Below are positions 41,571 to 51,395 of a stretch of 64,000 nucleotides of DNA, in pieces. The notes under the pieces are model-generated. The model searched no databases, was not told the origin of the DNA, and saw only the letters and a list, made by a program, of their open reading frames with translations. The number at the start of each line of letters is the position of its first letter. Positions within the stretch are counted from its first letter, which is position 1. The position numbers and the translations under genes are program-made. Source of the DNA: Bufo bufo (taxonomy: Eukaryota; Chordata; Amphibia; Anura; Bufonidae); assembly GCF_905171765.1 (NCBI RefSeq), contig NC_053394.1:162781183-162845182 (forward strand), written 5' to 3'.

Positions 41571-42903
41571 ATGGGGGCTACACAGAGTAAGCGTTCCTCT
41601 GAGAAGGGAGCAGAGAAATAGGTCTCTGCAATTGATATTATGCAATGCGCAAAGGGCACTGAAGCAACCAAAGACTGTAGACAAATGCTAAAGAAATTGG
41701 GAGCAGGTGTGAATGGAACATTGGATGAACCAGTATGGCAGACATTTCTCACTAATTTTAAGGGGTGGTTGGAAGACCATAACAAATATGACCAGGCCAC
41801 AATGTGGTATGATGTAGCCCAGGGAATGACTTTGACTGCCCATAAGGCAAAATACACTGACAAAGGGACTATGTATGAAATATGGGATGAAATTAAATTG
41901 CCAACAAAAGAATTAAACATCCCTTCGGAAGTACGGTGTATTATCCCCCATAAACCACAAAAATCTCTCCCTCCCACAGCACCACCTCCATATAATGGCC
42001 CGGAGGGGTGGACTTGTCCTAATTGTGGACAACAGAACCCAGACTCAAGAGAGAAATGCTCAGCCTGTGGGAGGCCCAAGGCACACTTTCGTGTGGGCTT
42101 ATACCCATTAATCAATAAAACCCTCCCCACAGTAAAAGCTGGGCAACTGGAAACACATGATTATAAGGTTTATAGGCCATGGACTCCTAGTGAGTTGCTG
42201 GCTATGTGTAACACTTTGCCAGACCCCCGTACTGTCCCCAGTACTTTCCTTCGTAAATTGGAAAGTATCCAGACCGCATATAAAGCCACTTGGCGGATCT
42301 GGAGAGTCTTCTAGAGACTAAAGGAGGGGGAGTACTTAAGAATCAAATTATGGCAAAGGCCCCTGGTACTGTCCCTGTGGATAAGGCCACAGACCAGTCA
42401 GGCCAGGAATTTATCATGGCCCTTAAACCCTGGGTAAAAGAGCAACAGGACAATCAGACTGACACTTTTATGATGCAAACACAAGACGCTAAGCAGACTG
42501 TAGCTGACTATGCCACAGCTTTAGAGCAGCTCTGGCTTGACTATGGGTATGAGACAGGAGACAGTAAGGACATGAGACTACTAAAACATACATTTATGTC
42601 TGCATTAAAAGCACCCATACAGGATGTTGTAAAGAAGACTCGCCCAGATTGGCGGACCTGCCAGTTCCCTGACCTAGTGGCCATAGCAAAGGGAGCTGAG
42701 CTAGACTTGCAAAATAAAAAAAGAAGCCAATAATGGCTAACCAACCCTTTAAACCTAAGGGCAGGTTCCAGGAAAGAGTACCAGGTGGGGATCAGTCTCC
42801 ACGTAACTGGGACCAAGTAACATGCTGGAATTGTGGGAAAAAGGGGCATTACTCAGTCAAATGTCCCCGGAGAGGTCAGGCTACTGCCCGGACCTCTCAA
42901 TAA
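41571..42903 (+). pseudogene. Retroviral Gag with PPPY and RanBP2 finger, broken
   Basis: The start MGATQSK at 41571 has a glycine suited for myristoylation. A TAG at 41619-41621 breaks it after 16 codons. The frame then continues with a matrix-like region, a proline-rich part with PPPY (about 41985), and a zinc finger of RanBP2 type: WTCPNCGQQN with a second cysteine pair CSACG (42008-42080). Capsid follows, with a frameshift near 42.3 kb. A further shift at an A run near 42.72 kb leads to nucleocapsid with one zinc knuckle CWNCGKKGHYSVKC (about 42825). It ends with TAA at 42901-42903, in frame with protease. Confidence 0.85.
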
Positions 42904-44534
42904 AGTGACGGCAATCCTGTGAGTTCCCTCAACGTTAACTACCCCCTTGACGCAACCCCAGGTCCACAACTAATCATCACATCCACATGTGAGGACACAG
43001 GGAATTCAATTGCATTTTTGGTAGACACAGGAGCAGCCCATACCCTAATACAAGAGAAATATGTGCCTGAGGAGCTTATCTCCTCAGATTACATCTACTG
43101 TCAAGGGATTGAGGGAACAACTGTTAAACTCCCACTAACAAAGCCTGTTAAACTTAACATTCATGATGCCTTATCTATTGTCACACGTGTGTTGGTAAGC
43201 TCAGATATATTTTCTCTACTGCCCTACACTCTGTCCTGGCAGCCGGCCTATCCGGACACTGTTCTTTCACAATATATTGATGATCTGTTGCTTTGTTGTT
43301 ACAGCTCTGAACAGTGTAATGAAGAGACTTTATCTTTGCCTATTTTCCTTGCTGAAAATGGTTGTAAAGCCTCCAAAGAGAAGCTGCAACTTTGTAAATC
43401 TACTGTAATTTTCCTAGGTCACTGTATTTCTCCAGGTACTAAACACCTCACAACTGAGAGGGTTACTGCTATACAGCAGCACCCTCTGCCAAGTATTCCA
43501 AGGGCTCTGCATGCCTTTATTGGACTTGTCAGTTACTGTCGCCCCTGGATTAAGGATTGCTCTCAGATGATGCAGCCACTATATGACTGCCTCAAAGGAG
43601 AGACCTTTGAACTCACACCAGGAGCTGTGAGTGCATTTCATGCATTAAAACTCACTCTCACCACAACACCAGCATTGGGCATCCCCAATTACAAACAAAC
43701 TTTCACATTGTATTTTTACGAGCAAGGGGGATTTGCCTCAGGTGTACTGATGCAGAAACACGGGGACCGTATGCGGCCCATTGCATACTATTCTGCCAGT
43801 TTGGATTGTATTGACACACCACCAAACTGAAACATTTGTCCAGAATCACAAAATATGAGATGACACTACTCAGTCCCCACATTACCTTACAGCGATGTAC
43901 TGTTCTAAATCCAGCTACTTTGATGCCAGTGGATTTAGAAGAGGAGGGGGGAGAAGGAGGAGTAGAAATGTCTGATCCAGTTGCAAATCATAACTGTCAT
44001 GAATTGATTGCAGAAACAAAAGGGTTACCAAATGTTACTGAAACACCATTAACTAATCCTGATGCTGAGTATTTTGTACATGGCTCCAGATGGTGAAATG
44101 ACGAACAAGGACACTTTGTCACCGGGTATGCGGTAATCCAGGATGGTAAGGTAATCATACAAAAGCCACTCCCATCTTGTGCTTCTGCACAGGAGGCGGA
44201 GTTGAAGGCACTCACTGACGCATGTACAATGGGTAAGGGACTGAGAATAAATTGTTATACTGATTCCAGGTATGCTTTCGGGGTAGCACATGACTTTGGT
44301 GTTATCTGGAAAACTAGGGGATTTCTGACTTCATCGGGCAAACCAATTAAAAATTCTGAAGCAGTACAGAGCCTCATAGAGGCCCTAGAGCTGCCCACAG
44401 AGGTAGCCATTGTTAAAGTGCCAGACCATGTGAAGCAAGATGATCCGCTAGCTGTGGGAAATGCTCAAGCAGACCAAGCAGCCGATCTGCCGCTCCTGAC
44501 ATTGTTTTTTCCCAACTATAACATAGAAACATAG
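42904..44534 (+). pseudogene. Retroviral protease, RT and RNase H, deleted
   Basis: Following the gag stop in the same frame, protease shows FLVDTGAAHTLI. The frame continues directly into RT at the catalytic SQYIDDLLLC (about 43270), so the RT fingers and half of the palm are deleted, joining protease and RT in frame. Then come FLGHCISPGTKHL and LVSYCRPWIKDCSQMM of thumb/connection. A stop at 43828-43830 is followed by RNase H in other frames: the first catalytic Asp is changed (HGS instead of DGS), while AQEAELKAL, CYTDSRYAF and GNAQADQAA keep the others. The gene is cut at about 44520 by a LINE. Confidence 0.85.
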
Positions 44535-44610
44535 AATGTGTCGGCAGATAAGAACCATTTGGCCCATCTAGTCTGCCCAATATACTGAATACTATGGATA
44601 GCCCCCGGCC

Positions 44611-47600
44611 CTATCTTATATGAAGGATGGCCTTGTGCCTATCCCATGCATGCTTAAACCCCTTCACTGTATTTGCAGCTACCACTTCTGCAGGAAGGCT
44701 ATTCCATGCATCCACTACTCTCTCAGTAAAGTAATACTTCCTTATATTACTTTTAAACCTTTGCCCCTCTAATTTAAAACTGTGTCCTCTTGTGGTAGTT
44801 TTTCTTCTTTTAAATATGCTCTCTTCCTTTACCGAGTTGATTCCCTTTATGTATTTAAAAGTTTCTATCATATCCCCTCTGTCTCTTCTTTCTTCCAAGC
44901 TATACATATTAAGGTCCTTTAACCTTTCCTGGTAAGTTTTATCCTGCAATCCATGTACTAGTTTAGTAGCTCTTCTCTGAACTCTCTCTAGAGTATCTAT
45001 ATCCTTCTGGAGATATGGCCTCCAGTACTGCGCACAATACTCCAAGTGAGGTCTCACCAGTGTTCTGTACAGCGGCATAAGCACTTCACTCTTTCTACTG
45101 CTTATACCTCTCCCTATACATCCAAGCATTCTGCTGGCATTTCGTGCTGCTCTATTACATTGTCTTCCCACCTTTAAGTCTTCTGAAATAATTACTCCTA
45201 AATCCCTTTCCTCAGATACTGAGGTCAGGACTGTGTCAAATATTCTATATTCTGCCCTTGGGTTTTTACGCCCCAGGTGCATTATCTTGCACTTATCCAC
45301 ATTAAATTTCAGTTTCCAGAGTTCTGACCATTCTTCTAGTTTTCCTAAATCCTTTTCCATTTGGCGTTTCCCTCCAGGAACATCAACCCTGTTACCTATC
45401 TTTGTGTCATCAGCAAAAAGACAAACCTTACCAGCGAGGCCTTTTGCAATATCACTTATGAAGATATTAAACAAAATCGGTCCCAGTACAGATCCCTGTG
45501 GAACCCCACTGGTAACATGACCTTGTTTTGAATGTTCTCCATTGACTACCACCCTCTGTTGTCTGTCACTCAGCCACTGCCTAATCCACTCAACAATATG
45601 GGAGTCCATGCTCAATGACTGCAGTTTATTGATAAGTCTTCTATGTGGGACAGTGTCAAAAGCCTTACTAAAATCTAGATATGCGATGTCTACTGCACCT
45701 CCACCGTCTATTATTTTATTCACTTAGTCAAAAAAATCTATAAGATTTGTTTGACATGATCTCCCTGAAGTAAACCCATGTTGTTTTTCATCTTGCAATC
45801 CATGGGATTTTAGATGTTCCACAATCCTATCCTTTAATAGGGTTTCCATTAATTTGCCTACTATTGATGTCAGACTCACTGGTCTATAGTTGCTCGATTC
45901 CTCCCTACTACCTTTCTTGTGAATGGGCACGACATTAGCCAATTTCCAATCTTCCGGGACGACTCCTGTTACTAATGATTGGTTAAATAAATCTGTTAAC
46001 GGTTTTGCCAGCTCACCACTAAGCTCTTTTAATAATTTTGGGTGTATCTCATCAGGCCCCTGTGACTTATTTGTCTTCACCTTAGACAGCAAACTTAGAA
46101 CATCTTCCTCTGTAAAGATACATGCATCAAACGATTTATTAGTCATTCTTTCTAGTGGAGGTCCTTCTCCTTTTTCTTTTGTAAAAACTGAACAGAAGTA
46201 TTCATTAAAGAGGACCTTTCACCTGTATAAACTATGTGAACTGACTATGCTGCCATATAGAGCGGCCCCCGGGGATCTCACTACACTTACTATTATCCCC
46301 GGGCGCCGCTCGGTTCTCCCGTTATAGGCTCCGGTACCTTTGCTTCTTAAGTTATAGTAGGCGGGTCTTCTCTTGTCCTGTGGGCGTCTCCTTCTCCTAG
46401 GCTGCAGCACTGGCCAATCGCAGCGCACAGCTCACAGCCTGGGAGGTTTTTTTCTCCCAGGCTGTGAGCTGTGCACTGTGATTGGCCAGCACTGCAGCCC
46501 AGGAGAAGGAGACGCCCACAGGACAAGGGAAGACCCGCCTACTATAACTTAAAAAGCAAAGGTACCGGAGCCTATAACGGGAGAACCGAGCGGCGCCCGG
46601 GGATAATAGTAAGTGTAATGAGATCCCCGGGGGCCGCTCTATATGGCAGCATAGTCAGTTCGCATAGTTTATACAGGTGAAAGGTCCTCTTTAAGGCAGT
46701 CGGCTAGCCCTTTATTCTCTTCTACATACCTTCCGTCCTTTGTTTTTAATTTAGTTATTCCTTGTTTTAATTTCCTTTTTTCATTTATATATCTGAAGAA
46801 TGTCTTATCCCTTTTTTTCATAGACTGAGCTAGTTTTTCTTCTGCCTGCGCTTTAGAAGTTCTTATAACTTGCTTGGCCTCTCTCTGCCTAATCTTGTAG
46901 ATTTCCTTATCTTCATTGCTCTGGGTTTTTTTATAATTACAAAATGCTAGCTTTTTATTTTTAATGATTTGGGCCACTTCTGCTGAGTACCACAGTGGTC
47001 TCCTCCTTTTTTTGCTTTTACTGACAAGTCTAATGCAATTTTCTGTTGCCTTCAATAATGCACCTTTTAAGTAGTCCCATTTCTCCTGGACTCCATGTAA
47101 TCCGTTCCAGTCTGATAAGGACTCATTTATGACTAATTTCATTTTTGAAAAGTCTGTTTTTCTAAAATCTAAAACTTTTGTTTTTGTGTGGTGGGACTCT
47201 TTCACAGTTCTTATATTAAACCACACTGACTGGTGATCACTAGTTCCCAAGGTTTCGCCTACAATGACATCATATACCGAATCCCCGTTTGTGAATACCA
47301 AATCCAAAATGGCCTCCCTCCGGGTTGGCTCCTCAACCACTTGTTGTAGAGATAACCCCAGTAGGGAATTTAGAATATCTGTACTCCTGGTATAACTTGC
47401 TATTTTGGTTTTCCAGTTTATATCTGGGAGATTGAAATCTCCCATAATGATAACTTCTCCTTTCATTGTCATTTTAGCTATTTCTTCAACTAGTAGATCA
47501 TCTAGTTCTTTAACTTGACCAGGTGGTCTATATATCACACCTACACGAGTTACTGCATGGTTAGCAAACTGCAACGTAACCCAAACTGACTCTATGTTGG

Positions 47601-47790
47601 CCTCACCAACTTGTATTAGGTTAGATTTAATGCTATCTTTCACATACAGGGCCACTCCTCCTCCTTTCTTGCCTTCTCTGTCTCTTCTGTATAAAGAGTA
47701 CCCTGGTATGGTTATGTCCCAGTCATTTCTTTCATTAAACCATGTCTCCGTAACAGCCACTATGCCAGATGTGTCGCTCTTGCAGGAATT
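44611..47790 (-). pseudogene. LINE ORF2: endonuclease and RT
   Basis: Endonuclease (47760-46695): VTETWFNERND, VIYRPPGQVKELDDLL, IIMGDFNLPDINW, TSDHQSVWF. The MITE splits it from RT (46204-44611): KSQGPDEIHPKLLKEL, NYRPVSLTSIVGKLME, QHGFTSGRSC, FLDFSKAFDTVPH-like region, SGVPQGSVLGPILFNIFI, the catalytic CLFADDTKIG (about 45425), and the C-terminal RRDRGDMIETFKYIKGI. A stop codon at 45724-45726 interrupts RT. Removal of the MITE restores the frame at CLNEYFCS. The enzyme would insert LINE copies by target-primed reverse transcription; this copy is dead. Confidence 0.9.
46209..46690. mobile_element. Palindromic MITE, TTAA duplication, in LINE
   Basis: Perfect-looking inverted ends AGAGGACCTTTCACCTGTAT are flanked by TTAA (46205-46208 and 46691-46694). 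The whole 482 bp is a near palindrome with the centre at about 46449. The LINE coding frame before and after it becomes continuous when one TTAA and the element are removed, which proves the insertion. A piggyBac-type transposase is the likely mover. There is no coding region. Confidence 0.85.
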
Positions 47791-47795
47791 ATAGG

Positions 47796-48360
47796 CCCAG
47801 ATAACGCCTCAAGACAAAAAGGTATGGATGGAGGCGGGGGCTACGAAGACAGGAGAGCTCTGGCAGGTTAATGGCAGAACATGTTTGCCTTGGAATTTGT
47901 ATCTGATGATGGCCAATTTAGCACATGGCCCTACTCATTTGTCGAAAGGAGCTATGAGCGCACTAGTGTTAGAACATTGGTTTGCACCTGGAATTCAGAC
48001 CCTCTTTGAAAAGTTTGTTCAGAGTTGTCTTACATGTGCCAGACATAACCCTGGAAGGTTTGTAAAGACCCCCAAGAAACACACTCCCAAACCCTTTTAC
48101 CCCTTTCAAAGAGTGCAGGTGGATTACATACAGCTACCCAAGGTGAGCACATATGAGTATGTCCTTGTAGCCATTGATGTATTCTCAGGCTGGCCAGAAG
48201 CTTGCCCAGTAACTACGGCTACAGCCAAAAATACTGCTAAGAAAATATTGTCAGAGGTAGTCTTCAGATATGGGATTCCAGAAGTGATAGAATCAGACAG
48301 AGGTACACACTTCACTGGGGAGATAAATGGGACACATACTGAAGACCCTAGGGATCACAC
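47796..48360 (+). pseudogene. Retroviral integrase, catalytic core cut
   Basis: The zinc-binding HHCC part is visible: LAHGPTHLSKG and FVQSCLTCARHN. The catalytic core follows with VQVDYIQLP (first Asp) and ESDRGTHFTGEI (second Asp). The sequence then departs from the family at about 48330, before the catalytic Glu, so the core is cut. Integrase would join viral DNA to the host chromosome; this copy cannot. Confidence 0.85.
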
Positions 48361-49123
48361 AAGCTCTACATTCTCAACAGTATGGAGTCACTATAGTGGT
48401 GGTCCCAGATGGAATCACTCATGTTGTACGGTTACTGCGTTTATTACTTTCTGTTCTGTATTAAGTAGCTCTAGGTCCTAAGTGGAAGTTCGGATGGAGA
48501 TGCATCTTTGGCAGGAAGGAAGTGTCCATCCCAGGTTTTCCATCACCGAAGTGTCCATAACGTTGACTAGAGGAGGATGGAGGTGGACTTTCAAGGCGGT
48601 TCCAGGCCTACTCACAATATTGGTCAAGGGATATGCTATGATTGACAGCACTGTCCAACCAAGGGACAGCAACGCCCAAGATGATGTTCATCTTCCTGAT
48701 TCTACAACAGATGACCACAGCTACACAAAAACTTTTAGGCTTACTGCTGATGCTCCTAGCAGGTATAGCTGACCTACCAGCTCCTAGAGATTCCAACACA
48801 GGAGCAGAAGAAGGTGTATTCAGAACTATGGACAATGATGCATGGAACAACAATGCTGCACCTACATCCACTTAGTGTGTGTTTGTGTGTCGTATGTGGT
48901 TTTAATAAAATGTATGTATGCTTAATCGAATGACAACTACTAGACAGACTGGAATCGATGCTTGCATCGCATGGTCTATGCAGCTTATCTGTATACTCTG
49001 TGAAGTACGGGCTGTCTAAGGGGTCATTTGTTTGTCCAGGCAGGTTAGTAGTTAGCAAGACACACACACATGATAAAATGAAGCCTTCAGAACAAAATGT
49101 CTACCACGTGAACAGAAAAATTG
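48361..49123 (+). pseudogene. Retroviral 3' remnant, env nearly absent
   Basis: In the frame 48642-48875 a hydrophobic stretch (KLLGLLLMLLAGIADLPAP, about 48730) resembles a signal peptide. It could be the start of env, or chance. No surface or transmembrane domain follows; the next 250 bases have no coding sign. The stop is at 48873-48875. Confidence 0.45.
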
Positions 49124-49140
49124 AAAGAAAAGGAGGGAAA
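49124..49140 (+). promoter_or_regulatory. Polypurine tract
   Basis: AAAGAAAAGGAGGGAAA lies directly before the 3' LTR and would prime plus-strand DNA synthesis. Confidence 0.8.
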
Positions 49141-49623
49141 TGTTAAGGAAATTATCCAGCTTTTCTGAAAGTGGATATAAAATTCATAAGATGTTTTCAT
49201 TTTCTCTGTGTACGTGATATAATGTGGTGACATTTGATAAAAACAAGCTTATAATAAGCGTAAGCTAAAAACTTACATAAGTGAGCTGTGTGTGTTAAGA
49301 TAAGATAAGGTTTGTACGTACTACTAAGCAAATATGCATCTCTTGCTAAAAAACCTAAACTCATTAGTTAACATATTTTTGGAAAAGTGAAACTACCAAC
49401 TAACCAATCAATAGATGGATTCAAAAGCCATTATTGAAATTTCTGTAAACCAATCATGTTTTACTTTGAGGGGTTACACCCTTTGAACTGTGTATAAATA
49501 AAGGGTGCAGGACACTTTATGTTGGGATCCTGACAAGGTTTTGAACTATACTCAGACTTCTGTCATTTTCCTCCGTCGACGTCATTCACCTGAACATGAG
49601 GCAACCCTTGGCCTGCCACAACA
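49141..49623 (+). repeat. Retroviral 3' LTR
   Basis: 483 bp, TGTTAAGG to CCACAACA, nearly identical to the 5' LTR and followed by the target duplication GTGG. It lacks the extra stretch near the end of the 5' LTR. Confidence 0.92.
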
Positions 49624-51395
49624 GTGGAATATGAGACTTTGTAAGAAAAAAATAAATAAAATCATCATGTTCCGCTAACTTGTGACAAAAAAGAAAAAAT
49701 TCTAGGAACTCGCCATGACCCTCACGGAATACCTTGGGGTGTCTTCTTTCCAAAATGGGGTCACTTGTGGGGTAGTTATACTGCCCTGGCCTTTTAGGGG
49801 CCCTAATGCGTGAGAAGTAGTTTGAAATCAAAATGTGTAAAAAATGCCCTGTGAAATCTTAAAGGTGCTCTTTGGAATGTGGGCCCCTTTGCGCATCTAG
49901 GCTGCAAAAAAGTGTCACACATGTGGTATCGCCGTACTCAGGAGAAGTTGGGCAATGTGTTTTGGGGTGTCTTTTTACATATACCCATGCTGGGTGAGAG
50001 AAATATCTCGGCAAAAGACAACTTTTCCCATTTTTTTATACAAAGTTGGCATTTGACCGAGATATTTATCTCACCCAGCATGGGTATATGTAAAATGACA
50101 TCCCAAAACACATTGCCCAACTTCTCCTGAGTACGGTGATATCACATATGTGACACTTTTTTGCAGCCTAGATGCGCAAAGGGGCCCAAATTCCTTTTAG
50201 GAGGGCATTTTTAGACATTTGGATCCCAGACTTCTTCTCACGCTTTAGGGCCCCTAAAATTCCAGGGCAGTATAAATACCCCACATGTGACCCTTTTTGG
50301 AAAGAAGACACCCCAAGGTATTCAATGAGGGGAATGGCAAGTTCATAGAAGATTATTATTTTTTGCACAAGTTAGTGGAAATAGTTTTTTTTTTTTTTTT
50401 TCTCACAAAGTCTCCCTTTCCGCTAACTTGGGACAAAAATTTCAATCTTTCATGGACTCAATATGCCCCTCAGCGAATACCTTGGGGTGTCTTCTTTACA
50501 AAATGGGGTCATTTGTGGGGTGTTTGTACTGCCCTGGCATTTGAGGGTCTCCGCAATCATTACATGTATGGCCAGCATTAGGAGTTTCTGCTATTCTCCT
50601 TATATTGAGCATACGGGTAATGAGATTATTTTTTTTTCGTTCAGCCTCTGGGTTGAAAGAAAAAATGAACGGCACAGATTTCTTCATTCGCATTGATCAA
50701 TGTGGATGAAAAAATCTTTGCCAAAAAAAAAAAAGGAGGGGAAAGGCGTCTGCCAGGACATAGGAGCTCCGCCCAACATCCAAACCCACTTAGCCTGTAT
50801 GCCCTGGCAAACCCGATTTCTCCATTCACATCAATTGATGTGGATGAATAAATCATTGCCGGGATTTATTATTATTTTTTTTATATATACAAAGTATTTG
50901 CCAAAGCATATGAACACCGCGCCCCTCAGCTCATATGCCTCGGCAAACATATCTTTTACTGCAGAGGAGAAATCTCGTCTTGCAGCACCGCATACACCGA
51001 CTTTTGTGTAATCTGACAGCAGCGCAATGCTTCTGTCAGAATGCACATCAGTGCTGCAGCTGGTAAAAAAAAAAAAAAACAAAAAAGAAAAACCAGGCCG
51101 CAACGCAATAAATTTATTAACGTTATAATAACATTTGAACGGAACATATAAACTTTATTTAACTTTTTGAACAGAACGTTAACTTTTTTGCTTACCGGTG
51201 TTTTTTTTTTGTTTTTTTTTTACCTTTATAGGACAAACCTCTCCTTCCCCATGGGACAATGTGCAAAGCGCAAATTGCCCAAAGATGTGGCGAAGTACAT
51301 TATGCACTTTGTCCCAGGTGAAAGGAGAGGTTTGCAGCAGCTGTGAGTGAAAGGGCCCTAATAGCCCTGTGTGCGTGTCCTGTGAAACGCAATCC
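49624..51395. other. piggyBac 3' non-coding region with palindromes
   Basis: Between the retrovirus and the end of the transposase gene there are three imperfect palindromes: one split by the retrovirus (39965-40040 with 49624-49700), one at about 49880-50190 (arms start GGGCCCCTTTGCGCATCTAG), and one at about 50270-50540 (arms contain AAGACACCCCAAGGTATTC). A further pair based on ATTGATGTGGATGAA lies at about 50690-50850. No coding region is seen. It is probably part of the element end. Confidence 0.65.

Larger units (their letters stand above)
44521..47795 (-). mobile_element. LINE of the jockey superfamily, 5'-truncated
   Basis: It reads leftwards from about 47795 to its 3' end at 44521, where the plus strand begins ACATAGAAACATAGAATGTG. 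It encodes an AP-type endonuclease and a reverse transcriptase. 5' truncation falls in the endonuclease start, and ORF1 is absent. It lies in the retrovirus between RNase H and integrase and carries a TTAA MITE at 46209-46690. The clade (CR1, L2 or Rex1-like) was not settled by eye. Confidence 0.88.
40052..49623 (+). mobile_element. Endogenous retrovirus, internally deleted
   Basis: It is bounded by two LTRs and flanked by a 4-base duplication GTGG (40048-40051 and 49624-49627). In order it has a tRNA-Ala-type primer-binding site, gag, a stop, protease, RT, RNase H, integrase, a remnant with a signal-peptide-like stretch, and a polypurine tract. The gene order, in-frame stop between gag and protease, and 4-base duplication fit a gamma/epsilon-like retrovirus. 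Parts of RT, the end of integrase and nearly all of env are missing. A LINE is inserted between RNase H and integrase. Confidence 0.85.

Noticed and set aside
48642..48875. Retroviral env gene
   Set aside because: Only a hydrophobic start is present; no surface or transmembrane motifs follow, so it is listed as a remnant only.
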